Source: Flavobacterium psychrophilum (GTDB lineage: Bacteria; Bacteroidota; Bacteroidia; Flavobacteriales; Flavobacteriaceae). From it: 8,208 nucleotides of DNA. The notes below the pieces were generated by a model. It ran no database searches. It saw only the letters and a list, made by a program, of their open reading frames with translations, and was not told the DNA's origin. Position 1 is the stretch's first letter, and every line of letters starts with the position of its first letter. This document shows, in pieces, positions 1-6,284 of the stretch. Both the position numbers and the translations under genes were made by a program. The stretch is from contig CAMCTL010000152.1 of NCBI GenBank assembly GCA_945878515.1, positions 1 through 8,208 of the forward strand, read 5' to 3'.

Positions 1-896
1 ATAGAAAAAGTGACTATAAATCCAAAAGCACCAATTAATCCGTTCCATTCTACCGCTTTTTCGTAACCCATCACATCTTTTGGAGTCACATTCCACACAG
101 ACAAGGCTATACTTTTTGAATTGTTTTGCCAATAACACATCATTGCATACCACTGAAAAAGATACACTAGAAATAGTTGCCACATCACCGCGGGCATTTC
201 TAGAACGGCTTTATAAATATCAACAAAAGGCGAAAAAATATGTAAAGGTTCCGATTTTAGAATTGCTAATTCTTCTGCGGTTGGCGGAATTTCTTTTGTT
301 TTGCCCATACTCCACCAGATGGAAGTTACAGAAAGAATTGCTCCTAAAAAGAAAGAAGCATAAATCCAGGTGGGTAAAGATCCTGCATAACCAACAAAAA
401 CAATTGGAAACAAAAAAAGAGAAATATAAGCCAAAAACTGACCAAAACCCGTAAAAAAACTTTGCGCCTGAAAACCAACGGGTTGTTGTTCTTCGTCCAG
501 CGTATCGGCAATAAAAGCCCGATACGGTTCCATAGCGGTATTATTTCCTACGTCTAAAATCCAAAGCAAACCTGCCGCCATCCATAAAGAACTGCTAAAT
601 GGGAATAGAAATAATGCGATACTGCAAACTATAGCACCAATAAAAAAGTACGGTTTGCGCCTTCCCCATCTCGGATGCCAAGTTTTATCACTCATTGCGC
701 CAATAATGGGTTGAATCAATAATCCTGTTAAAGGCCCTGCAAGATTTAGTATCGGAATTTGGTCTGGACTTGCGTGCAAAAAGTCATAGATAGGATTAAC
801 AGCACTTTGCTGTAAGCCAAAACTGTATTGAATTCCGAAGAAACCGACATTCATATTGATAATCTGCCAGAAATTTAGTTTTGGTTTTTGTAACAT
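1..896 (-). CDS. MFS sugar:cation symporter, GPH/SLC45-like (C-terminus beyond window)
   Basis: This is an inner-membrane secondary transporter, probably bringing a disaccharide or short oligosaccharide from periplasm to cytoplasm with a cation. The first 298 residues are open with no frameshift; relatives run to roughly 450-500 residues, so the C-terminal part lies left of base 1. Hydrophobic segments fall near residues 10-30, 46-67, 83-101, 104-117, 143-170, 178-197 and 237-253, and another begins near 286. The loop after segment 2 carries MFS motif A in its SLC45/sucrose-transporter form: G66, D70, then RWGRRKP at 76-82. Segment 4 and the loop after it hold D115, N118-N119, E123-P124-Y-R126 and D131, a pattern typical of this family. 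The start is the ATG at 894-896, three bases after the stop of the upstream glutaredoxin-like gene, so the two are probably co-transcribed and translationally coupled. The family call is strong. The substrate (maltose, sucrose or similar) is inferred from the neighbouring receptor and LacI regulator. Confidence 0.9.
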   Translation of the reverse strand, partial: MLQKPKLNFWQIINMNVGFFGIQYSFGLQQSAVNPIYDFLHASPDQIPILNLAGPLTGLLIQPIIGAMSDKTWHPRWGRRKPYFFIGAIVCSIALFLFPFSSSLWMAAGLLWILDVGNNTAMEPYRAFIADTLDEEQQPVGFQAQSFFTGFGQFLAYISLFLFPIVFVGYAGSLPTWIYASFFLGAILSVTSIWWSMGKTKEIPPTAEELAILKSEPLHIFSPFVDIYKAVLEMPAVMWQLFLVYLFQWYAMMCYWQNNSKSIALSVWNVTPKDVMGYEKAVEWNGLIGAFGFIVTFS

Positions 897-899
897 AGC

Positions 900-1259
900 T
901 TAGGGGATTAATTTTTTTATAAAATTGTCAAAGGTGGTATTGTTTGAAAACAGTTCTCCGTATTTATCAATAACTGGAATTCCGAGATTATTTGTACTAA
1001 TGTTTGCTTTTCTTAATTTAGCAAGCATTTCATTAAGCGCAACTTTATCAGTGTCGATGTCGTAAAAAACAAAATCAATTTTGTTCTTGATTAAAATATT
1101 TTTAGCATCCGTACAATAATGACAATCTGAACTGCCATAAACAAAAATTACCTTTTTTATGGTTTCAACTTTTTTTTCACGATTTATCTCTGCTTGAGCA
1201 AATAAATTAGTTTCAAATAAAGAAAAATAGATAAAAATTGGTATGAGTAATATTTTCAC
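900..1259 (-). CDS. exported glutaredoxin-like thiol-disulfide protein (119 aa)
   Basis: This is a small thioredoxin-fold protein of the glutaredoxin type. Residues 1-21 form a signal peptide: MK, then a hydrophobic stretch, ending in LFA before Q22. The mature protein is therefore probably periplasmic. The domain begins near residue 36 with a beta strand (KVIFVYGSSD) leading into the redox motif C46-H-Y-C49. A cis-proline motif, GIPVID, follows at 93-98 (P95). Both active-site cysteines are present, so thiol-disulfide exchange is plausible, but the partner is unknown. Known cytoplasmic glutaredoxins use glutathione, which many Bacteroidetes appear not to make. The gene lies between the receptor's terminator and the MFS transporter, whose start follows three bases after this stop. 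Shared transcription with the transporter is therefore likely, although a redox role in sugar uptake is not established. It could also be a protein that helps fold cysteine-containing envelope proteins. The fold and export calls are good; the function is open. Confidence 0.8.
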   Translation of the reverse strand: MKILLIPIFIYFSLFETNLFAQAEINREKKVETIKKVIFVYGSSDCHYCTDAKNILIKNKIDFVFYDIDTDKVALNEMLAKLRKANISTNNLGIPVIDKYGELFSNNTTFDNFIKKLIP

Positions 1260-1301
1260 TTGTTAAAAAATTAAAATGGAAGAAAAATGCTTTTTATAAA
1301 A

Positions 1302-1336
1302 GATAATTCCTGTATTATAAAAATACAGGAACTATC
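1302..1336 (-). terminator. intrinsic terminator after the TonB-dependent receptor
   Basis: The arms 1302-1316 and 1322-1336 pair around a 5-nt loop. In minus-strand RNA all 15 positions pair, one of them as G-U. In plus-strand RNA that position would be an A-C mismatch. In the minus-strand direction the stem is followed by TTTT and, after a short gap, a run of five T. It sits 30 bases past the receptor stop codon. It probably ends or attenuates the receptor transcript before the glutaredoxin-like and MFS genes. Confidence 0.75.
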
Positions 1337-1365
1337 AAACTAACAAAACAAAACATGAAATTTTA

Positions 1366-3816
1366 TTAGAATTTATATTGTAAAGACAGCGTCGAAGAGC
1401 GACCCGTAATGGCTCTTGCTCTTACTAAACGATCTCCGCCAAATGCACCATCTACACCTTCAACTTCAGTAATACCAACAGTATCAAAAAGGTTGTTTAT
1501 GCTAGCCGCTAAAGATAGACCTTTAGTCAAACCTACTTTAGCTAATAAATTAATGTAAGCATATCCAGGCTGAATTAAATTGTTGTCATCGCCAGCAAAT
1601 GATTTGCTTGTTCCTAAAACTGAAAGGCCTAATAAATGCTGTTTGCCAGATCCAAATTCGTAAGTTGGGGATAAGTTGTAAACAAAATTCGCTTGTCTTC
1701 TTGGTGTTTTTCCATTGTTAGTACCTACAACCGAAGATGTTCTGTCTTCAACTATCTCTGCGTTAGTATAGGTTACAGAACCTACAACAGAAAAATCAGC
1801 TACATTGTATGCTCCTTCAAATTCTAGTCCAGTTGCTTTGTATTTATTACCAGCATTTAGGTTTAATGCAGTACCCGCGGCTTCATCAGTTACACTACTA
1901 AAACCGGTTAAATTAACATATCCTGCAGCAAATTTTCTTTTGTAGCCTGCCTCCAATTGAGAAATTTTATCGTATTGTACTATCGCAGTTCCATTAGCTC
2001 CGTAAGAATTTCTATCAGCAGCTCTACCTGAAGCACCTACACTATATCTTCCAAAAACTGCAGAAGCATCATTAATTTTGTAATTTAAACCAGCAGAATA
2101 AGAAGTGTAGTTGTAATCATCTCCAACAACTCTTCTGTTAGTAGCTTGAACAACCGGAACTACAGTTTCTATTCCTTCTATAATACCATTCCCGTTTACA
2201 TCAACAGGACCTGCTGTATTGCCATCGGCAATTGTACCATCAACATTTACATGATCATATCTAATACTACCGCTAAAATTTAATTTTTCAGTTATATTAG
2301 CATCAATACCAGCATAAGGTGCATTTACAGAGTGTTGTAAATTGTAATTACGTTGACAACAGTTACCCCATACCGGAGTTCCATAAGCTAATTGACCAGC
2401 TCTTGAGTAACCATTTACATTAACTAATCTCGCTTCTCCATCTCCTTTAACTTCTTGTAAGAAAGAATTCCATTGCCAAGAAATTTTAGTAGTTTGATTT
2501 GCGGTAAAATATCCTGCTGTAACTGAAACATTATTGCCTAATTTCTTGCTAATCTTAAAATCATTAAAAAGATTATTTAAATCATCTTGCGTAGTATCAA
2601 ACATGTGTATGTTTTGAATTAACCCATTTGCTGGAGCAAAAACTGAAGCGTTGTCAGCATAAGACAAAGTGCTTCCCACTGGAACTCCTACACCTGCTAA
2701 AAAGCTACCTGCTGCTACAAGGCTATTTGCAGTCCCAACTCCTGCAGAAAATGGAGCAATCCAATTTCCTTTATTAAATGAAATTCTACCTTTTTCACTA
2801 ATTTTCCAACCTTCTCCTAAATCAAATTCAAATTCTAAACCAATTGCTTGCGAAATAGGATTGTTACCCTTCCTTACATCTCTTAAAGTGTTACCACTTT
2901 CACTTGAAGTTGGCCCAGCACTTTGTTGAGAATATTTGGTTTGTAAACCATCTGTTGTAATATCAAAACCAGGCAAGTTTGCAAAGGTAGGATTAGCATC
3001 GGTTCCTTTTAATAACATTGGCATTGGCAAATACATTGGAGTTCTATCGTTTAAAAATTTGAAGCTAGTTCGGATATACCCTGACTCAAATTTTTTAGTA
3101 ATATTAGCTTTAAATTGTCCGCCCTGAGAAGCATTGAAACCAGCAGTTCTTGGTCCTTCGCCTGATCTTACAAAACCACCAATGTGGTAAGATATACCAT
3201 TTGCTAAAGGCGTTCCATATTCAAAATCCAATCTGTTGGTATTAAAGTCTAAACCAGTAGTTGAAGAAACAGATCCACCTTCTGTTATACCTGTTTTGCT
3301 AATCATGTTGATGATACCTGCAGGTCCATTAGATGTTTGAGTAGAAGCTGAGCCTCCTCTTATAGATTCAATTCTTCCGATGTTTGAATCAATACGTAAC
3401 CAGTTGTCAGAGTTACCAAAAGATGTATCTCCAAACAACATAACTGGTAATCCATCCTCTTGCAATTGTAGGTACCTAGAGCCACCAGATGATACCGGTA
3501 CACCACGTACATTAAAGTTGGCATTACCCTCTCCTCCAGATGACTCTGCTCTTACTCCTGGGATATTTCTAAAAACTTCTCCAGTTGTTCTTGGCGCAGA
3601 TTGCTCAATTTGTTTAGCCCCAATCGAAGAAACAGACACACTAGATTCTAATCTTGATTTTCGATTAACAACACCAGTTACAACTACCTCATCTAATTTG
3701 TTTGTTTTAGTACTGTCTTTTACAGCGGCATTTTCATTTTGTGAAAAGGCTGCATTTGATAGTAGCAAAGCTAAAACAAATCCCAGCCCTTTTAATAATA
3801 GGTTAATTCTTTTCAT
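1366..3816 (-). CDS. TonB-dependent outer-membrane receptor, SusD-less carbohydrate type (816 aa)
   Basis: This is an outer-membrane active transporter powered by TonB-ExbBD. Residues 1-26 form a signal peptide (MKRINLLLKG, then a hydrophobic run ending in AFSQ). A TonB-box-like DEVVVTG is at 42-48. The plug domain runs from about 55 to 175, with RNIPGVRAESSGG at 83-95, NFNVRG at 100-105 and RGGSASTQTSNGPAGIINM at 153-171. The rest is a beta-barrel of about 640 residues ending in LSLQYKF with a C-terminal Phe. It lacks the N-terminal carboxypeptidase-regulatory-like domain of SusC proteins, and no SusD gene is adjacent, so it is a classical TonB receptor. Residues 539-550 match an EF-hand loop, and a vicinal Cys pair is at 486-487; both may be in surface loops. 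The start is the ATG at 3814-3816, directly before the signal peptide. Divergence from a LacI gene across twin operators, with an MFS sugar symporter downstream, suggests uptake of an alpha-glucoside. A siderophore role is less likely here. Confidence 0.93.
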   Translation of the reverse strand: MKRINLLLKGLGFVLALLLSNAAFSQNENAAVKDSTKTNKLDEVVVTGVVNRKSRLESSVSVSSIGAKQIEQSAPRTTGEVFRNIPGVRAESSGGEGNANFNVRGVPVSSGGSRYLQLQEDGLPVMLFGDTSFGNSDNWLRIDSNIGRIESIRGGSASTQTSNGPAGIINMISKTGITEGGSVSSTTGLDFNTNRLDFEYGTPLANGISYHIGGFVRSGEGPRTAGFNASQGGQFKANITKKFESGYIRTSFKFLNDRTPMYLPMPMLLKGTDANPTFANLPGFDITTDGLQTKYSQQSAGPTSSESGNTLRDVRKGNNPISQAIGLEFEFDLGEGWKISEKGRISFNKGNWIAPFSAGVGTANSLVAAGSFLAGVGVPVGSTLSYADNASVFAPANGLIQNIHMFDTTQDDLNNLFNDFKISKKLGNNVSVTAGYFTANQTTKISWQWNSFLQEVKGDGEARLVNVNGYSRAGQLAYGTPVWGNCCQRNYNLQHSVNAPYAGIDANITEKLNFSGSIRYDHVNVDGTIADGNTAGPVDVNGNGIIEGIETVVPVVQATNRRVVGDDYNYTSYSAGLNYKINDASAVFGRYSVGASGRAADRNSYGANGTAIVQYDKISQLEAGYKRKFAAGYVNLTGFSSVTDEAAGTALNLNAGNKYKATGLEFEGAYNVADFSVVGSVTYTNAEIVEDRTSSVVGTNNGKTPRRQANFVYNLSPTYEFGSGKQHLLGLSVLGTSKSFAGDDNNLIQPGYAYINLLAKVGLTKGLSLAASINNLFDTVGITEVEGVDGAFGGDRLVRARAITGRSSTLSLQYKF

Positions 3817-3860
3817 AGTTTAAAATTGTTTGATTAATAAATTATTTGATTATTTTTTAT

Positions 3861-3868
3861 CAAAACTA
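3861..3868 (-). promoter_or_regulatory. candidate -7 box for the TonB-dependent receptor
   Basis: On the minus strand this reads TAGTTTTG, a full match to the Bacteroidetes -7 consensus TAnnTTTG. It lies 45 bases before the receptor start codon. No clear TTTG -33 element is seen at the usual distance upstream. If transcription starts about 5-7 bases further along, near 3855, the two palindromic operators would be centred near -54 and -75. That position fits activation or modulation better than direct occlusion of polymerase. Confidence 0.45.
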
Positions 3869-3901
3869 CTTTTATTAGTGTTAAATTTAAGCATAATATT
3901 G

Positions 3902-3917
3902 TCGAAAACGTTTTCGA
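3902..3917. promoter_or_regulatory. LacI-family operator, copy 1
   Basis: This is a perfect 16-bp palindrome, TCGAAAACGTTTTCGA. It has the central CpG typical of LacI/PurR/CcpA-type operators, where the two hinge helices insert a leucine into the minor groove. It lies in the divergent region between the receptor and the LacI-family gene. It is probably bound by the product of the gene at 4073-5101. Confidence 0.8.
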
Positions 3918-3923
3918 AAACAC

Positions 3924-3937
3924 CGAAAACGTTTTCG
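3924..3937. promoter_or_regulatory. LacI-family operator, copy 2
   Basis: This is a perfect 14-bp palindrome, CGAAAACGTTTTCG, identical to the core of copy 1. The two centres are 21 bp apart, exactly two turns of B-DNA, so two regulator dimers would sit on the same face of the helix. Cooperative binding is plausible but cannot be shown from sequence alone. Confidence 0.8.
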
Positions 3938-3973
3938 ATTTATAATTCACACGTTTTTCTCATACTTTTTTCT

Positions 3974-3981
3974 CATATTTG
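3974..3981 (+). promoter_or_regulatory. candidate -7 box for the LacI-family gene
   Basis: CATATTTG matches the Bacteroidetes -7 consensus TAnnTTTG at five of its six fixed positions, with C in place of the first T. A -33 TTTG is not evident. If used, the transcript would start near 3987, giving a leader of about 85 bases. The twin operators would then lie about 55-78 bases upstream, nearly the same distance as from the divergent receptor promoter. This is a weak call. Confidence 0.25.
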
Positions 3982-3985
3982 TTTC

Positions 3986-4042
3986 ATGAAACACCCATGA
4001 CAATAGTCCTTGACAAAAAAGGAAATATTATGGGTGTTCCAT
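3986..4042 (+). repeat. inverted repeat in the lacI leader
   Basis: The arms ATGAAACACCCAT (3986-3998) and ATGGGTGTTCCAT (4030-4042) pair at 12 of 13 positions, with an uninterrupted 9-bp core (3990-3998 with 4030-4038) and a 31-nt spacer. The left arm overlaps a separate perfect 12-bp palindrome, GTTTCATGAAAC (3981-3992). The structure lies between the candidate lacI promoter and the start codon. It could form an RNA stem in the leader or be a second protein-binding dyad. Confidence 0.55.
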
Positions 4043-4053
4043 CTGACCTTTAA
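3997..4053 (+). CDS. possible 18-aa leader ORF upstream of lacI
   Basis: An ATG at 3997-3999 opens 18 codons, MTIVLDKKGNIMGVPSDL, ending at TAA 4051-4053. This stop is 19 bases before the lacI start and in a different frame. A still shorter ORF, MKHP (3986-4000), ends in TGA overlapping this ATG as ATGA. Both start codons lie in the left arm of the leader inverted repeat, and an internal ATG lies in the right arm. There is no homology evidence; it may be chance in a short leader or a remnant of a coding sequence. It is listed as a candidate leader peptide only. Confidence 0.15.
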   Translation: MTIVLDKKGNIMGVPSDL

Positions 4054-4072
4054 AAAGAATCAAAATAAACAG

Positions 4073-5101
4073 ATGAAAGAGACCACTTTAAAAGAAATTG
4101 CCGAAACTTTAGGAATATCCATAACTACTGTTTCAAAAGCATTGAAAAATTATTCAGATGTTAGCGAGAAAACCAGAAAAGCAGTTGTTGCTTTGGCGGA
4201 AAAACTCAACTATACACCTAATAGTTTTGCGGTAAATCTACGAACTAAAGAGTCTAAAACCATTGGATTAATTATTCCCGAAGTAGTGCATCATTTTTTT
4301 TCGAGTGTCATCAATGGTGTAATTGCCGAAGCCGAAAAAAATGGCTATCTCGTCATAATACTTCAATCGAATGAATCGCTTGAGTTAGAGAAAAAACAAG
4401 TAGCCCTTTTGATAAATAAAAGAGTTGATGGCATTATTATGTCGCTTTCTAATGAATCCAATAATGATTTTCATATCAAAGAAATTATCAGCAAAGAAAT
4501 TCCTTTTGTACAGTTTGATAAAATTTCAAAATTAATTCCGAGTTCAAAAGTGATAATCAATGATCAGAAAGCCGCCATGGAAGCCGTGCAGCATTTAATT
4601 GACAAAGGATGCAAAAAAATTGCGCACATACGAGGTTTAGAAAACCCTCAAAATTCTATTGACCGTTTTATTGGTTACAAAAAAACTTTAGAAAAAAACA
4701 ACATTCCTTTCGATCCTAAATTAGTGTTTTCATGTGAAAGAATTGATTTTGAGCAAGGTGTAACATTTGCCAAACAAATTGTAGATGAAAATATTGATAT
4801 TGACGGAATTTTTATCATAACAGATTTAGTCGCTGTGGGTGTTTTGTCTCATTTAGTTGAAAGAGGCATCAAAGTTCCAGACCAAATTGCTGTAATTGGT
4901 TTTAGTAATTGGTTTGTTTCAAAAGTGGTTTCTCCAAAATTAAGCACAGTGGAGCAACCGAATTACGAAATGGGCGTTGTTGCTTTCACACTATTACTCG
5001 AAGAAATGATTTGTCGCAAGGAAGGAAAAGCGTTCCATCCGCGAACAATTGAATTGAACACTAGTATTATCGAACGGGATTCTAGTTTAAAGACGAATTG
5101 A
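4073..5101 (+). CDS. LacI-family transcriptional regulator (342 aa)
   Basis: This is a cytoplasmic DNA-binding regulator that senses a sugar or sugar phosphate. The N-terminal helix-turn-helix spans residues 4-24 (TLKEIAETLGISITTVSKAL), followed by the hinge-helix segment PNSFAVNLRT at 49-58, in which L56 is the expected minor-groove leucine. A periplasmic-binding-protein-like core follows from KTIGLIIPE (62-70) to the C-terminus. R198 in IDRFIGY and D251 in ITDLVAVG are at positions usually near the ligand, and GFSNW (276-280) replaces the more common GFDD-type motif. The chosen start is the ATG at 4073, which puts the helix-turn-helix at the extreme N-terminus as in the family. The frame stays open upstream to a TTG at 4010, but that adds 21 residues with no family counterpart. 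It diverges from the TonB receptor across twin CGAAAACGTTTTCG palindromes, so it probably controls the receptor and itself. Family members in such loci include repressors and activators; the sign of control is unknown. Confidence 0.95.
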   Translation: MKETTLKEIAETLGISITTVSKALKNYSDVSEKTRKAVVALAEKLNYTPNSFAVNLRTKESKTIGLIIPEVVHHFFSSVINGVIAEAEKNGYLVIILQSNESLELEKKQVALLINKRVDGIIMSLSNESNNDFHIKEIISKEIPFVQFDKISKLIPSSKVIINDQKAAMEAVQHLIDKGCKKIAHIRGLENPQNSIDRFIGYKKTLEKNNIPFDPKLVFSCERIDFEQGVTFAKQIVDENIDIDGIFIITDLVAVGVLSHLVERGIKVPDQIAVIGFSNWFVSKVVSPKLSTVEQPNYEMGVVAFTLLLEEMICRKEGKAFHPRTIELNTSIIERDSSLKTN

Positions 5102-5129
5102 ATCGGTTATCAAGGTGAAGTTTAAAACC

Positions 5130-5165
5130 AAAATCCCATTTCAAATTACTTTGAAATGGGATTTT
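5130..5165. terminator. bidirectional intrinsic terminator between lacI and tsf
   Basis: A perfect 16-bp stem pairs AAAATCCCATTTCAAA (5130-5145) with TTTGAAATGGGATTTT (5150-5165) around a 4-nt loop. T-rich tails are present in both directions. It lies 28 bases past the lacI stop and 23 bases past the tsf stop on the opposite strand, so it can end both convergent transcripts. Confidence 0.9.
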
Positions 5166-5188
5166 AAATTTGACTTTAATAAAATGAA

Positions 5189-6151
5189 TTATCCTAAAGA
5201 GACTCTTTTGAAACCTGTGATTTCAACGTTGAATCCTTTTACATAATCACCTACTTTTTTACTATCATCTTTAATGAAGTTTTGATCTAATAAAGCTTTT
5301 TCTTGGTCTAAGGTCGTATTGTCTGAGATGAAACGTTGAATTTTTCCTGGAATAATTTTATCCCAAATTTGTTCTGGTTTACCTTCAGCTTTCAATTCTG
5401 CTTTAGCATCTTCTTCGGCTTGTTTTAAAACTTCTTCAGTTAATTGAGAGAATGAAATGTATTTTGGTACGTTTTTCAATGTTTTCCCTAAACGTTTTGC
5501 TTCTTCATTTTCTTTTTCGATGATAGCAATACGAGCAGCAAGTTCAGAAGCAACAAAAGCTGGGTCAAAATCTTTGTACGATAAGGTGTCAGCCCCCATA
5601 GAAGCTACTTGCATAGAAACGTCTTTAGTTAAAACGTCTGCATTAGCAATTGATGCAGAAATTGCAGTTAAAGCAGCAATTTTGTTAACGTGAACATACG
5701 ATCCAACGAATGCACCTTCTAAAATTTCAAAACCACCGATTTCGATTTTTTCACCAATAACACCAGTTTGCTCAATTAATTTTTCAGCAACAGTAATTCC
5801 GTTGAAATCGGAAGCTAAAAAATCCTCTTTAGAAGAAAAGTTAATCGCTCTTTCAACTAATTCTTTAGCTAAAGTTACGAAAGATTCGTTTTTACCTACG
5901 AAATCTGTCTCGCAGTTTAAAGTGATGATAGCTCCTTTTGTTTTATCGTCATTGATAAAAGAAACAGCAGCTCCTTCAGAAGACTCACGGTCAGATCGGT
6001 TAGCAGCTACTTTTTGTCCTTTTTCTCTAAGGTTTTGTATTGCTTTATCGAAATCTCCATCAGCTTCAACTAAAGCTTTTTTGCAGTCCATCATTCCTGC
6101 ACCTGTCATTGTTCTTAATTTATTTACGTCTGCAGCAGTAATTGTTGCCAT
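5189..6151 (-). CDS. tsf: translation elongation factor Ts (320 aa)
   Basis: EF-Ts is the cytoplasmic guanine-nucleotide exchange factor that releases GDP from EF-Tu. The N-terminal UBA-like domain is evident at residues 2-45, including VNKLRTMTGAGMMDCKKAL (9-27). The EF-Tu-contacting signature appears as TDFVGKN (82-88) after the conserved ITLNCE. The C-terminal part continues through two dimerisation-like subdomains and ends in GFKRVSLG. At 320 residues it is longer than the 283-residue E. coli protein; much of the extra length is in the charged region around 196-270, as seen in related Bacteroidetes. The ATG at 6149-6151 begins the standard MATITAADV start. It is last in an operon after rpsB, separated by 133 bases that hold repeats, and is followed by the shared terminator. 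No missing residue or frame problem is seen. Confidence 0.98.
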   Translation of the reverse strand: MATITAADVNKLRTMTGAGMMDCKKALVEADGDFDKAIQNLREKGQKVAANRSDRESSEGAAVSFINDDKTKGAIITLNCETDFVGKNESFVTLAKELVERAINFSSKEDFLASDFNGITVAEKLIEQTGVIGEKIEIGGFEILEGAFVGSYVHVNKIAALTAISASIANADVLTKDVSMQVASMGADTLSYKDFDPAFVASELAARIAIIEKENEEAKRLGKTLKNVPKYISFSQLTEEVLKQAEEDAKAELKAEGKPEQIWDKIIPGKIQRFISDNTTLDQEKALLDQNFIKDDSKKVGDYVKGFNVEITGFKRVSLG

Positions 6152-6182
6152 AATATAATTTTTTTTAAGTTATAAAAGTAAA

Positions 6183-6274
6183 AATTCCAGTTTTCAAATT
6201 TCTAATTCCAATTTTAACAAATTACTAATTTAACGTTAATAATTGTATTGGACTAGCATTTAAAAATTGGAATT
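6183..6274. repeat. degenerate direct and inverted repeats in the rpsB-tsf gap
   Basis: Two direct copies of about 25-27 nt run head to tail at 6183-6207 and 6204-6230, sharing AATT where they meet. They align as AATTCCA-G/A-TTTT, then an optional AA, then CAAATT-T/A-CTAATT. A third, inverted fragment, AAAATTGGAATT (6263-6274), is the exact reverse complement of 6204-6215, leaving a 47-nt spacer. These repeats take up much of the 133-base gap between rpsB and tsf. They resemble eroded intergenic repeats; a fold in the mRNA is possible. Confidence 0.7.
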
Positions 6275-6284
6275 TAAATTGAAT

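Noticed and set aside
80..454. Plus-strand open frame of 124 codons
   Set aside because: It lies antisense inside the MFS symporter, whose minus-strand frame is continuous and carries the family motifs. The plus-strand product is Lys/Leu-rich with no recognisable domain.
1366..3816. Receptor considered as a SusC protein
   Set aside because: It lacks the N-terminal carboxypeptidase-regulatory-like domain and has no SusD neighbour. At 816 residues it is also shorter than typical SusC proteins of about 1000.
2669..3823. Three plus-strand open frames (2669-2929, 2936-3127, 3380-3823)
   Set aside because: All are antisense to the TonB-dependent receptor, which is intact across them and has clear plug and barrel features.
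3829..3852. Direct repeat TTTGATTA (3829-3836 and 3845-3852) before the receptor start
   Set aside because: It is short and lies in very A/T-rich leader sequence. Two copies are not enough to distinguish it from chance.
4010..4072. N-terminal extension of the LacI regulator from a TTG at 4010
   Set aside because: It adds 21 residues before the helix-turn-helix with no family counterpart. The ATG at 4073 gives the standard LacI N-terminus.
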